The position numbers and the translations under genes were made by a program. A stretch of DNA of 41,289 nucleotides from a bacterium (GTDB lineage: Bacteria; Cyanobacteriota; Vampirovibrionia; Gastranaerophilales; Gastranaerophilaceae). The stretch lies in assembly GCA_017433195.1 (NCBI GenBank), contig JAFRHR010000035.1, positions 1-41,289 on the forward strand, given 5' to 3'. The notes beneath the pieces were generated by a model. It worked only from the letters and a program-made list of their open reading frames with translations, was not told where the DNA came from and made no database searches. This document shows positions 1 to 7,865 of this stretch, piece by piece (the stretch's first letter is position 1; the number at the start of each line of letters is the position of its first letter).

Positions 1-651
1 ATACCCGAATCTTCACTCTTTGAACCGAATGAAGAAAATTTTTATACATACAAACCGAAATTAACAAGCAAAGGCAAAGAAGAACTTAACATAAGAAACA
101 TGGGGTTTGACCAAAATATATATAGTTTTTTAGAATGCTGCGAAAACAATTTATCTTTAATGGAAATTTCCGTAAATAAATTTTTTACAATAGAAGAAGT
201 TGCCAAGTTCTTAATATTTTCAACAGAACAAGGTTTTATAGCAAAGCAAATTTCTCCAAAAATTAAAGCAATGGCAGGCTTCTTAGCCGGCAAATACAGA
301 ATCGGAGAATATTTTCTTCACAGCGGGAAAATTACAGACGAACAAATATCAGAAATTATTGATATTCAAAAAAATCTTGTCCAATCAGGCATGCACTTAA
401 TGTTTGCTGAATTGCTTATACAAAAAGGCTATATTGAAGAAAAAGATATTAAAAGTATTTTTCTGTTAAAAGCTGAAGCAACTAAAAGATTTTTTATAGA
501 TATAAATACAGTTTCTGATTTTCCGTCTCATTCCAATCCTAACACAGAGGCAGATTTGGCAATGCTAAAAGAAGAAAATGAAATCTTAAAGAAAAAACTT
601 AATCAGCTTTTGACATACTGCATGAATAACAAAGAAACAACAGGTAAATAA
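1..651 (+). CDS. Hypothetical protein with tandem MshEN-like motif, 5' end outside window
   Basis: The reading frame is open from base 1, so the start lies upstream; at least 216 residues are present. I do not recognise a named family. From about residue 98 two consecutive segments share the pattern IGEYFLHSGKITDEQ... then FAELLIQKGYIEEKDI, resembling the tandem GE-L---G-I motifs found in MshEN/GspE N-terminal domains, some of which bind cyclic di-GMP. The last 35 residues look like a short coiled coil (EEENEILKKKLNQLL type heptads). It ends one base before the asparaginase gene, so the two are probably co-transcribed. The motif similarity is by eye only; the function is unknown. Confidence 0.75.
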   Translation: MPESSLFEPNEENFYTYKPKLTSKGKEELNIRNMGFDQNIYSFLECCENNLSLMEISVNKFFTIEEVAKFLIFSTEQGFIAKQISPKIKAMAGFLAGKYRIGEYFLHSGKITDEQISEIIDIQKNLVQSGMHLMFAELLIQKGYIEEKDIKSIFLLKAEATKRFFIDINTVSDFPSHSNPNTEADLAMLKEENEILKKKLNQLLTYCMNNKETTGK

Positions 652-652
652 A

Positions 653-1585
653 ATGCTTCTGACATATATAAGAGACGGGTTAAGAGAAGAAGAACATGAC
701 GGATACGTTTATTCTTTTTCTAAAGGTTTTTTATCAAAAAACAAAACAACAGAACCCTTTTATTTAAGGTCATGCGCAAAACCATTACAATCTGTATTAT
801 TAATAATATATAATGCAATAAACAAATATAATTTTACGCCCGAAGAAATTGCCCTTTGTTGTGCTTCACATACCGGAGACGAAGAACACCTGAATGTTGC
901 AAATTCGATCCTTAAAAAAACAGGATTAAATATTAATAATATAAAATGCGGAATACATCCCCCTCTATCCGAAAAAATGAGAAAAAAATTAGAAGATATG
1001 CATCAGGAACCGACAGTTCTTCACAACAACTGCTCAGGGAAACATTTAATGTTTCTTTCTATTACAAAATTAAACAATTGGGACTTAAACACTTACGATG
1101 AATTAACACACCCGGTACAACAGGAAACAGCAAACCTCATAAACCAATTATGCGAAACAGATGTAAAAAATTATCCGATTACAGCTGACGGATGCGGAGT
1201 TCCTATTTTTTCAATGCCGTTAAAAAATATAGTAACAGGATATATAAATCTTTTTACAAATCCGAAATATGAACAGATTAAAAATGCAATTTTAAAATTT
1301 CCAAAACTCGCAGGAGGCGAAAATCGGTTAGATACAATTGTAATCGAAAACGGGAATAATAACCTAATCGCAAAAGTCGGTGCAGGCGGGCTTTGTGCGG
1401 TTGTAAACCTCAAAGAAAAAGATGCATTTATCGTCAAAATTAATGATTGTTCAGAAAACGCACGAAAAATCGTAGTTTATGAAACACTCAAAAGACTCGG
1501 ATGGGCCGATATTCCTTACGACCGCACAATCAAAACATTAAGCGGTAAAGGCGTAGGAACTATAAAAACAGACCTTTTAATTTAA
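653..1585 (+). CDS. L-asparaginase II (rhizobial/AnsA-type, PF06089)
   Basis: Predicted cytoplasmic enzyme hydrolysing L-asparagine to aspartate and ammonia. The 310-residue length fits the family. Motifs are RSCAKPLQ (Ser40, Lys43), CCASHTGDEEHL (Ser72), HNNCSGKH (Cys127, Lys130) and DGCGVP (Cys181). These sit exactly 8 residues before the positions I recall for Rhizobium etli ReAV (Ser48, Lys51, Ser80, Cys135, Lys138, Cys189), where the Ser/Lys pair is catalytic and the Cys/Lys set binds zinc, so the active site looks intact. It begins one base after the upstream stop. Its stop codon overlaps that of the convergent methyltransferase (TTAA at 1582-1585). No signal peptide is visible. Confidence 0.93.
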   Translation: MLLTYIRDGLREEEHDGYVYSFSKGFLSKNKTTEPFYLRSCAKPLQSVLLIIYNAINKYNFTPEEIALCCASHTGDEEHLNVANSILKKTGLNINNIKCGIHPPLSEKMRKKLEDMHQEPTVLHNNCSGKHLMFLSITKLNNWDLNTYDELTHPVQQETANLINQLCETDVKNYPITADGCGVPIFSMPLKNIVTGYINLFTNPKYEQIKNAILKFPKLAGGENRLDTIVIENGNNNLIAKVGAGGLCAVVNLKEKDAFIVKINDCSENARKIVVYETLKRLGWADIPYDRTIKTLSGKGVGTIKTDLLI

Positions 1586-2457
1586 GGTTTTCTGAAAATC
1601 ATTACATATTCATGTTTGAATACATAAAAACCACCTGCCAAAGAACGATATCTCCATAGATTTGCCTTTTTGCCTTTGGCTCTTTCATTTCCCTGAATAT
1701 CTTTTACAATAATCGCTTTATTAATAAATCCAATCTCTTCCATTGCAGACATACAGCCAAAACCAAGCGGAATACATCTTGAATTTGCATATTTATCACC
1801 GATAATCAATACGGCAAATCTTCCGCTATCAAGCATATCGTAACCATTTTGAGCAACCTTTTTAAATAACTTATAAAATTCTTCCGTACTTGAGCAATTC
1901 GATAAATCTTCTTTTTTATCTGAAAACTTAATAATATCATCATATGGCGGATGTAAAATAAGCAATTGCGCTTTCTTTCTGCCCATAATATCAAGTCTTG
2001 CCTTTATTTTTTCTTTCGCAAGTTCTGAGGCTGAATCGGCACATATAATATTAACATCAGTAACTAACTGTTTTGGAGTAAACTTTTCTGATACTTCTTC
2101 CGCAAGATCTTCTTTCAGCTCAACACCTATACATCTTCTGTTCATATTTATTGCTTCAATACCTGACGTACCCGAACCAAAGAATAAATCTAAAACAATA
2201 TCATTTTCTTTTGTAAATCTTTCATAAACCTGCTGGGCAATCTGAGGAATATAATTGCCATGGTACTCATTTGTATGACCACCGGTTTTTAATCTTTCCG
2301 GGAAAGTCCATAGAGTATCTGTTAATATATGACCGTAATTTCTCCATTCCTTTAGATTAATATCACTGTAAGATGTAGTTTTAATCGCTCTCTTATCTAC
2401 AAGTTTTAATTCCGGTTTTTCTTCCCTGATAACAGGTTTTATATTAACTTTACTCAA
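1582..2457 (-). CDS. Orphan N4/N6 DNA methyltransferase
   Basis: A 291-residue SAM-dependent DNA methyltransferase. Motif I is VLDLFFGSGTSGIEA (SAM binding) followed by CIGVEL; motif IV is LLILHPPYDDI, where His replaces the more usual Asp/Asn/Ser of D/N/S-PPY. Motif I precedes motif IV, a gamma-like order. No restriction endonuclease or specificity subunit is adjacent, so it is probably a solitary (regulatory or protective) methylase. The start is TTG at 2455-2457, chosen because GGGAGG lies 8 bases upstream; there is no in-frame ATG nearby. The target sequence cannot be read from the protein. It is convergent with the asparaginase gene and overlaps it by 4 bases. Confidence 0.85.
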   Translation of the reverse strand: MSKVNIKPVIREEKPELKLVDKRAIKTTSYSDINLKEWRNYGHILTDTLWTFPERLKTGGHTNEYHGNYIPQIAQQVYERFTKENDIVLDLFFGSGTSGIEAINMNRRCIGVELKEDLAEEVSEKFTPKQLVTDVNIICADSASELAKEKIKARLDIMGRKKAQLLILHPPYDDIIKFSDKKEDLSNCSSTEEFYKLFKKVAQNGYDMLDSGRFAVLIIGDKYANSRCIPLGFGCMSAMEEIGFINKAIIVKDIQGNERAKGKKANLWRYRSLAGGFYVFKHEYVMIFRKP

Positions 2458-2561
2458 ATCACAACCTCCCGACTATGAATAACACACTTATTCTAATTTA
2501 TGTTTTTATTTTTTAAATCAAGTAAAAGGATGATATTTAGGGGTTGAATTTTTCAAATTTG

Positions 2562-2570
2562 TGTTATAAT
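2562..2570 (+). promoter_or_regulatory. Extended -10 promoter for the 113-aa protein
   Basis: TGT followed by a perfect TATAAT (2565-2570) forms an extended -10. A TTGAAT at 2544-2549 could act as -35 but the spacer is only 15 bases. Predicted start near 2577 gives a leader of about 65 bases ending in the SD AAAGGAG. Confidence 0.55.
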
Positions 2571-2642
2571 AAAGATATCTGCAAAAGTTAGTTAATGGTT
2601 AATACAGGTACAAAAAATTAAAAGGTTTTAAAGGAGTGCTAT

Positions 2643-2984
2643 ATGATAGTACAAAAGGTAAATTCTTTTAATGGCTTTAATGCAAAACTGAAACAAACAT
2701 CTAAGGGAAACTTTTACACTGAAACGACTACCGGCAAAACTGCCGGAACCGTATTAGGTTTAACAGGCGCCGGTCTGCTGGCATCATCAGAAAAAGTGCA
2801 GGATGTTTCCAAAAACTTTGTTTCAAAAATAGCAAAGAACCCCAAATTAAATCCGGGCTGGGCTGCAGCTGGTATTATTATCGCAGGTGCCTCTTTAATT
2901 GTTGTTCTTGGCCGTAAATTAGGAAATGCAATGGATAATTCCGTTAATTTCGGACGTCTGCATAAAGCCGATTTCGTTGCTTAA
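2643..2984 (+). CDS. Small lineage-specific membrane protein
   Basis: 113 residues, no family recognised. The N-terminal segment (QKVNSFNGFNAKLKQTS) is polar. Two hydrophobic stretches follow, TAGTVLGLTGAGLLAS at about residues 33-48 and GWAAAGIIIAGASLIVVLG at about 76-94, so one or two membrane helices are likely. There is no cleavable signal peptide. SD AAAGGAG is 7 bases before the ATG. It is monocistronic, with its own extended -10 promoter and a perfect terminator 18 bases after the stop, which suggests an abundantly and independently expressed product. The role is unknown. Confidence 0.75.
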   Translation: MIVQKVNSFNGFNAKLKQTSKGNFYTETTTGKTAGTVLGLTGAGLLASSEKVQDVSKNFVSKIAKNPKLNPGWAAAGIIIAGASLIVVLGRKLGNAMDNSVNFGRLHKADFVA

Positions 2985-3002
2985 AATTTAATAACTAAAC
3001 CT

Positions 3003-3039
3003 AAAAGAGCGAAAATTGTTAACAATTTTCGCTCTTTTT
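3003..3039 (+). terminator. Strong intrinsic terminator, perfect 18-bp stem
   Basis: Bases 3003-3020 and 3021-3038 are perfect reverse complements with a GTTAAC centre, ending in a T run. The flanking A run means it could also work on the opposite strand. It closes the 113-aa gene. The rest of 2985-3255 shows no gene; it is AT-rich leader or promoter DNA for the next gene. Confidence 0.9.
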
Positions 3040-3255
3040 AAATTCGTTAAAACGCCTGTTTCTATTGTCTTTTGTCCTTATTTTTTAAACATCATAACTT
3101 TACAAAACTTAACAATTAACAACCAAAAAGGCAATTTTTAAAAACAAAAAAACTTTATCATAGTGTAAGGTTAAGGTTAGGTCACACAAACATAAAATCT
3201 TAAAACTGATAAAAAGGTTAGTATTAAAAAATAATATAAGTTAGGTAGGTTTAAA

Positions 3256-3786
3256 ATGGGTGTTTCAGTTTTATTTCAAAGAAAATTATCTTTACAAAGT
3301 CAGAAACATGATTTAGAACTCAAATTGTTGCAAATCAGTGACGAATTGTTAGATCACCAAGCATACGCAGCAGCAATTTCCGAAGGCGGTGTTTCAGCAT
3401 CCAACTTGATTTCATTACCTAACAGCGTATTCGGCAGAGGAATGAATTATGTACAAACCTCCGGAGCATATGCAACAATGAGTGCTAATGAAAAATTCGC
3501 ATTACTTCAAAATTCCGGAGCTTTGAATTCATTTATGACTTCAGGAATGTCACCTCAAGAACAACAAATGAGAATAAATCAAATATATCAAACATTCCAC
3601 GCTCAGGCATTGGATGAATTCAAAAAACAGGAAACTCTTTTGTTAAATCAGAAAGAAAAACAAATTTCCAGATCAAAAACTATGGCAGAAACTCAACTTG
3701 AAGAAATTAAAGCACAGCTTCAGTCAATTGATAAAGCATTAGCGGAAGATGTTAAAGACGAAGTTCCAAAATTCGGTCTGTCATAA
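3256..3786 (+). CDS. Coiled-coil protein of unknown function
   Basis: 176 residues, no family recognised. The N-terminal 35 residues (heptad-like KLSLQSQKHDLELKLLQISD) and the C-terminal 60 (KKQETLLLNQKEKQISRSKT onward) look like coiled coils. They flank a central section rich in Ser, Asn, Gln and Met (ASNLISLPNSVFGRGMNYVQ). No signal peptide or membrane helix is seen. The upstream SD is weak (TAGGTAGGTT). The gene stands alone between two terminators. The coil-loop-coil layout resembles small structural or filament-forming proteins, but that is only a resemblance. Confidence 0.75.
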   Translation: MGVSVLFQRKLSLQSQKHDLELKLLQISDELLDHQAYAAAISEGGVSASNLISLPNSVFGRGMNYVQTSGAYATMSANEKFALLQNSGALNSFMTSGMSPQEQQMRINQIYQTFHAQALDEFKKQETLLLNQKEKQISRSKTMAETQLEEIKAQLQSIDKALAEDVKDEVPKFGLS

Positions 3787-3872
3787 TAAAAAAGTAGTAT
3801 TGATTCTGTAAATAAATAAGTGTAGTAAGAAAATAAAGTGTAGATAATTTTATAAGTGTGTGTGTACCTTTT

Positions 3873-3904
3873 AAAAACGCCTCTGTTCAAGAGGTTTTTT
3901 TTTG
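3873..3904 (+). terminator. Intrinsic terminator after the coiled-coil gene
   Basis: CCTCT (3880-3884) pairs with AGAGG (3890-3894) around a 5-base loop, extended weakly by flanking A/T pairing and followed by a run of nine T. It lies just before the 3' end of the convergent fau gene. Confidence 0.8.
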
Positions 3905-3905
3905 C

Positions 3906-4439
3906 TTATTTTTTTAAAACATCATTTTCCGTAACTATTAAATCCATTTTTATATCATATTCTTCTGATGGGATTTCATCAAATAAAAATTCATTTATGC
4001 AGGGGCAGATTTTTATATTTTTATAATCGGAAAGAAACCGGTCATAAAAACCGCCACCATATCCCAAACGGTTAAAATTTTTATCTGCACAAAGCGCAGG
4101 TACAAAAACTATGTCAATATCGTTTTTGTCACAGGCTACGGTTTTTGGTTCAAAAATCTGATATTTTGAACACACAAGTTCATCTGTCGGATTATAACTA
4201 CAACATTCCAAATTATTTTCTTTCATTCGGGGTAAATAAAAACTTTTGTCAGGAGATTGTTCCATCAGCTTAAGCAAATTTATTTCATATTTTAGGGGAT
4301 AAAAGAGCATTATATTTTTTGCTCGTTTATACAAATCAAGACTAATTATATTCTCAATAATTTGCGAGGATATATTAGGAATATCCATATTTTTTCTTAA
4401 ATCTTTAACTTTACGTCTTATGATTATTTTATTTTCCAT
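3906..4439 (-). CDS. fau: 5-formyltetrahydrofolate cyclo-ligase
   Basis: 177 residues. Catalyses ATP-dependent conversion of 5-formyl-THF to 5,10-methenyl-THF, a folate recycling step in the cytoplasm. The family signature is clear: N-terminal IIIRRKVKDLRK, FYPLKYEINLL, DIVFVPALCADKNFNRLGYG and GYGGGFYDRFL (residues about 124-134, the ATP/substrate loop). Length matches YgfA/MTHFS proteins. The ATG at 4437-4439 has no SD; a minus-strand TATATT (4446-4451) ends 6 bases before it, so the mRNA may be leaderless. It is divergent from cobO with only 26 bases between the starts. Confidence 0.95.
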   Translation of the reverse strand: MENKIIIRRKVKDLRKNMDIPNISSQIIENIISLDLYKRAKNIMLFYPLKYEINLLKLMEQSPDKSFYLPRMKENNLECCSYNPTDELVCSKYQIFEPKTVACDKNDIDIVFVPALCADKNFNRLGYGGGFYDRFLSDYKNIKICPCINEFLFDEIPSEEYDIKMDLIVTENDVLKK

Positions 4440-4445
4440 AAGTTT

Positions 4446-4455
4446 AATATATAAT
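4446..4455. promoter_or_regulatory. Overlapping divergent -10 boxes of fau and cobO
   Basis: The plus-strand TATAAT at 4450-4455 ends 10 bases before the cobO ATG. The minus-strand TATATT at 4446-4451 ends 6 bases before the fau ATG. The two boxes overlap by 2 bases within a near-symmetric AT tract, so the promoters must compete or share one melted region. Neither has a good -35 or leaves room for an SD. Confidence 0.55.
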
Positions 4456-4465
4456 AAAATCTGTT

Positions 4466-5038
4466 ATGAATCCAACAGACAATTTATACAATCCGGACTG
4501 GGAAGAACACGGCTATATTCAGGTTTACACAGGTGATGGCAAAGGTAAAACTACTGCATCATTGGGACTTGCAATGCGTGCACTCGGGAGAGATTGGAAA
4601 GTCTTACTCATAATGTTTACAAAAGGAGGAGATAATTATGGAGAACTCAATTCTTTCAGAAACTTATCTCCAAAAATCACGAGAAATTTAACAATAGTAC
4701 AGGCAGGACTTGACCGTATCATATATTCAGATAACAAAACAGAAGAAGATGAAAGAATTATCAAACAAGGCTGGGACCTTGCCAAAAGGGCAATCAAAAA
4801 AAATACTTATAACCTGATTATTTTAGACGAACTCAATATAGTAACTTCTCTCGGCATAATAGATATTGACGAAGTTGTTGAAGTTTTGAAAGCAAAACCG
4901 GAACGCTTGGAAATCGTACTTACAGGTCGTGATGCTGATCCCAAAATTATAGAAATTGCAAATCTTGTTTCAAAAATAATGCCGGTCAAACATTATTGGG
5001 AATCCGGAATTACTGCCAGAAAAGGCATTGAATATTAG
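4466..5038 (+). CDS. cobO: Corrinoid (cob(I)alamin) adenosyltransferase, CobO/BtuR type
   Basis: 190 residues. Transfers the adenosyl group of ATP to cob(I)alamin to make adenosylcobalamin, in salvage or synthesis. The family P-loop GDGKGKTTA lies at residues 19-27, then ALGRDWKVLLIMFTKG, LIILDELN (Walker B-like), VLTGRDADP and the C-terminal GITARKGIEY typical of CobO/CobA. Full length. No other cobalamin genes are in the window, so salvage of imported corrinoid is possible. The start lacks an SD and follows a TATAAT closely (near-leaderless). Confidence 0.95.
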   Translation: MNPTDNLYNPDWEEHGYIQVYTGDGKGKTTASLGLAMRALGRDWKVLLIMFTKGGDNYGELNSFRNLSPKITRNLTIVQAGLDRIIYSDNKTEEDERIIKQGWDLAKRAIKKNTYNLIILDELNIVTSLGIIDIDEVVEVLKAKPERLEIVLTGRDADPKIIEIANLVSKIMPVKHYWESGITARKGIEY

Positions 5039-5072
5039 TCTCATTTACCTACCCGAATATTACTGAATTAAA

Positions 5073-5100
5073 AATTGAACAATAATTGATTTGTTCAATT
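5073..5100. repeat. Perfect 10-bp inverted repeat over the -35 region, probable operator
   Basis: AATTGAACAA (5073-5082) and TTGTTCAATT (5091-5100) are perfect reverse complements separated by 8 bases. The -35 element TTGATT (5086-5091) lies inside it. A second short palindrome, CAAAGT-N3-ACTTTG (5116-5130), sits at the predicted transcription start. No T run follows the first repeat, so an operator is more likely than a terminator for cobO. Confidence 0.6.
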
Positions 5101-5114
5101 CAAAACTTTAATAG
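5086..5114 (+). promoter_or_regulatory. Promoter of the secreted repeat protein
   Basis: TTGATT (5086-5091), a 17-base spacer and TAATAG (5109-5114) match a housekeeping sigma factor promoter. Start predicted near 5121, giving a leader of about 28 bases with SD AAAGGGGG. Confidence 0.6.
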
Positions 5115-5148
5115 GCAAAGTTAAACTTTGTTTATTAAAGGGGGAAAA

Positions 5149-5946
5149 ATGAAACATATAATCTATGCAATTATACTTATGGTTTTATTTTTAAACCTGC
5201 CCTCATATGCAAATAACACTCTTTCTAAAATTGAAAACAGCCTGTTTGGAATTGAATACACAGGACAAAATGATTCCGAAAGACTTGCAAGACTCGAAAA
5301 AAGCATTTACGGGAAAACGTTTAATGACAGTAATTTAAAACGTACGCAACGAATTTTTGATGATTTATCCGCTGATGAAATAGGAAACGAAATAGAACCG
5401 AAATTCGACACCTTTGCGGAAGAAGATGAAATTATTGAACTGCAGGAAAAAGTAAACTATCCCGTAATAGACGAGATTGAAGAAAAAGTTTTTAAAAAGA
5501 AATTTTCAGATAAAGATATAAATACAAGACTTGCATCGTTAGAAAAATTTTCTTTCAGCCAAACATACGAAAAGGATAGTTTTTCAGATCGAGTAGAACG
5601 ACTCAGAAAAGACATTTTAGGTACAAGAATAGATGATATGAACTATGAGTATCAGGAAGAAGAGTACAACGATTACCCCAAAAGTAATGGTCTTGCAAAT
5701 TCCTTTGATAATCCTGATTACAATTATTATTCAGCACCTAAAAATGATATCGAAAAAGATGAAATTTACTATTTCAACCGAACTTTTGATAACGAAACAA
5801 TGTCTCAGCGTAAAAAAAGAATAAAAAGCATAAAAAAGGCTCAAAGACAGGCCTCAGGTTACGATAACAACAAATTCCAACAGGGGCTGTCGACTGCTAT
5901 GCAGGTCGGGGCATTTATTTTAATGATTTTGGCCATTGTTTTATAA
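5149..5946 (+). CDS. Exported repeat protein with C-terminal membrane anchor
   Basis: Start chosen at the ATG after AAAGGGGG; an upstream in-frame ATG at 5128 would bury that SD. 265 residues. A signal peptide covers residues 1-22 (MKHIIYAIILMVLFLNLPSYA). A degenerate repeat of about 40-45 residues follows, built around LxxIExxLFGxxYxxxxxxxRLxRLE: seen at about 28-55 (IENSLFGIEY then RLARLEKSIYG) and 112-150 (IEEKVFKKKF then RLASLEKFSF, DRVERLRKDI). Then comes an acidic Asn/Tyr-rich linker, a basic stretch and a terminal hydrophobic helix (VGAFILMILAIVL). Probably periplasm-facing and anchored. Function unknown. It abuts the convergent glycosidase-like gene with no spacer. Confidence 0.8.
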   Translation: MKHIIYAIILMVLFLNLPSYANNTLSKIENSLFGIEYTGQNDSERLARLEKSIYGKTFNDSNLKRTQRIFDDLSADEIGNEIEPKFDTFAEEDEIIELQEKVNYPVIDEIEEKVFKKKFSDKDINTRLASLEKFSFSQTYEKDSFSDRVERLRKDILGTRIDDMNYEYQEEEYNDYPKSNGLANSFDNPDYNYYSAPKNDIEKDEIYYFNRTFDNETMSQRKKRIKSIKKAQRQASGYDNNKFQQGLSTAMQVGAFILMILAIVL

Positions 5947-6768
5947 CTATTTTACAACCATAAACGATTTTAAAAGTCTGCCGCTGTCTTTTGTGTAATC
6001 ATCATTACCCTTTGTAACCGTTTGTCCTAAAACGACCTGAATTTTCTTATAATTTAAAGATGTTGAACTACCGCCATCAAAGGCCATTGCTTTTTCTAAC
6101 CCCAACGATTTACATAAATCTGCTGCCTCATATATAGTCATAGGATTTTTTTCGGTAATAATTAAAATATGAGCCTCATTATTTTTTATCCCGATAAGCG
6201 TTCTTGCAGTCTTATGCAGAACAGATGCCGATTCCCTTACGACCTTATCCCCGTCTTTTACTATAAAAAATTCTTCCTCAAGCCGCAAATCAGGAACTAA
6301 CATCGGCCCGCCCTGAGCTGAATTTTCAATAAAACAACTTATATCGTGAGAGGTATTGTGAGGAACAATATCATAACTGTATCTGCCGTTACAGTTAATC
6401 ACTCTGAATTCCGAACGGTTCATAATCTTATCGAGATTATTTCTCAAAACAGGATTTAAAAAGATATTCTCATTATAATAAGGATCTGCTGCCGGCTGTC
6501 CTTTTGTCACTATATACGATATTGTTTTTTGGTTTTTGGGATCAAAAAAACCTGTATTTATAGTAAGTTTCGAACGAAAATATCTGTGCGCATCTCTGTT
6601 TGTGATAAGCGTAGGCGATGCAACAAACCTTATCTTCTTTTTTATTCTTTCACCCTTTAACACAATATGATAAATACCGTTATCATAAGTTACATCAATA
6701 TCTCTTGCAAAAGAAACATTAAAAGAACACATTACAGTAATAAGTAATATAAATATTTTTTTTATCAT
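5947..6768 (-). CDS. Exported phosphodiester glycosidase (NAGPA) family protein
   Basis: 273 residues with a signal peptide (MIKKIFILLITVMCSFNVSFA). Family motifs of PF09992: LTINTGFFDP (residues about 88-97), AQGGPMLV (about 151-158), ARTLIGI, and MAFDGGSSTSL (about 234-244). The animal member removes GlcNAc from mannose-6-phosphate tags. Bacterial members are exported and thought to cleave sugar-phosphodiester bonds in glycopolymers; the substrate here is unknown. The ATG overlaps the lptF stop (ATGA, 6765-6768), so translation is coupled to the Lpt genes. This suggests a role in envelope glycan handling, which is inference. Confidence 0.9.
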   Translation of the reverse strand: MIKKIFILLITVMCSFNVSFARDIDVTYDNGIYHIVLKGERIKKKIRFVASPTLITNRDAHRYFRSKLTINTGFFDPKNQKTISYIVTKGQPAADPYYNENIFLNPVLRNNLDKIMNRSEFRVINCNGRYSYDIVPHNTSHDISCFIENSAQGGPMLVPDLRLEEEFFIVKDGDKVVRESASVLHKTARTLIGIKNNEAHILIITEKNPMTIYEAADLCKSLGLEKAMAFDGGSSTSLNYKKIQVVLGQTVTKGNDDYTKDSGRLLKSFMVVK

Positions 6769-7865
6769 AATTCCTTCGTTTTATAAAAAGCTATTATACA
6801 AGACAAAAAGGCAATAAGCGGGAAAGATGCCGTTATAATAGGCGGTAAAACATTCTTCTCTGCAAGTAAATCAAAGAATGGCAGAGTAATGTAATAGAGG
6901 AAAATACAACCTATTGCAATTGTAAAACCTATCAACCTTTGTTCCCTTGGCTTGCTAAAACCAAGCAGACAGCCCATTATTGCAAACAAAATACATACGC
7001 ACGGATGTAAGAAACGCTGATAGTATTTATTTAGCATAAATCTGTATTCTTCTTCCAACTGGTTTTTCTTCAAAAGTTTTATGTAATGTCTTAAATCTTT
7101 ATTTGTAATCTCTCTGTCGCGTTTAGTTGAATAAGTAAGCAAAATATACGCTTCTTCACCCTCTTCTCCTTCTAATATAGGCATTTCGTCAATTGATGAA
7201 ATACTCTCAAACATTTCATCGTTATACATATTGAAAACCTTAATATCTGAAAGTATCCACTTTTTATTTTCATAACGGCCGTTGTTCGCAACATAAATTC
7301 TGTTTAAGCCATGCAAATCCTTGTAAACTTTATTAGAAAAATCCAAAACAATAACATTTTTCATTTTATCTTTGGAAAATCTTGAAACAATTATAGTTTT
7401 TTGCGGATAATCATGTTCATCCTTTTGTGTATAAATATACTGAATTGCCTCAGCACCGCCATGTATTTTTTCATTTTGAGCACAGGCATACGGAATAAGT
7501 CTGTCATATACTACAAAACAAAATACGGTAATAATTACACTAAGCACAATAACAGGTGCTATTATTCTTTTAAACGACATCCCTACAGCTCTGAAAATAG
7601 TAAGTTCCGAATCTTTACTGAGTTTATCAAAAGTAAAAATAGTTCCTAATAACAAACCCACAGGAAGCGCCTTACCGAGGATTTTGGGCAATTCGTACAA
7701 AATTACAAGAATAGCCATCTTAACAGTATATAAACCCGCAAGCGTTTTCTTAATTGTATTCAGGAGCATTTCCGGTGCAATCCATACAACCGTAAAAAGC
7801 AGAATAGCAACAAATGTCGTCAGCAAAACCTGTTTGAAAATATATTTATCGTATATTTTTATCAA
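6765..7865 (-). CDS. lptF: LptF/LptG-family LPS export permease
   Basis: 366 residues, YjgP/YjgQ family. Inner-membrane subunit of the Lpt ABC transporter that extracts lipopolysaccharide for transport to the outer membrane. Six membrane helices are visible: about residues 12-32, 50-75 and 97-118, then a periplasmic domain of about 170 residues (start FVVYDRLIPYA), then about 288-308, 313-333 and 340-362. The start is TTG (7863-7865), overlapping the lptB stop in a TTGA arrangement. Only one permease gene is present, so its partner must be encoded elsewhere or the transporter is a homodimer. LptF versus LptG cannot be decided by eye. Confidence 0.92.
   Translation of the reverse strand: MIKIYDKYIFKQVLLTTFVAILLFTVVWIAPEMLLNTIKKTLAGLYTVKMAILVILYELPKILGKALPVGLLLGTIFTFDKLSKDSELTIFRAVGMSFKRIIAPVIVLSVIITVFCFVVYDRLIPYACAQNEKIHGGAEAIQYIYTQKDEHDYPQKTIIVSRFSKDKMKNVIVLDFSNKVYKDLHGLNRIYVANNGRYENKKWILSDIKVFNMYNDEMFESISSIDEMPILEGEEGEEAYILLTYSTKRDREITNKDLRHYIKLLKKNQLEEEYRFMLNKYYQRFLHPCVCILFAIMGCLLGFSKPREQRLIGFTIAIGCIFLYYITLPFFDLLAEKNVLPPIITASFPLIAFLSCIIAFYKTKEL

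Noticed and set aside
5073..5100. Inverted repeat as the cobO terminator
   Set aside because: No T run follows and the -35 element lies within it, so operator is preferred, though not proven.
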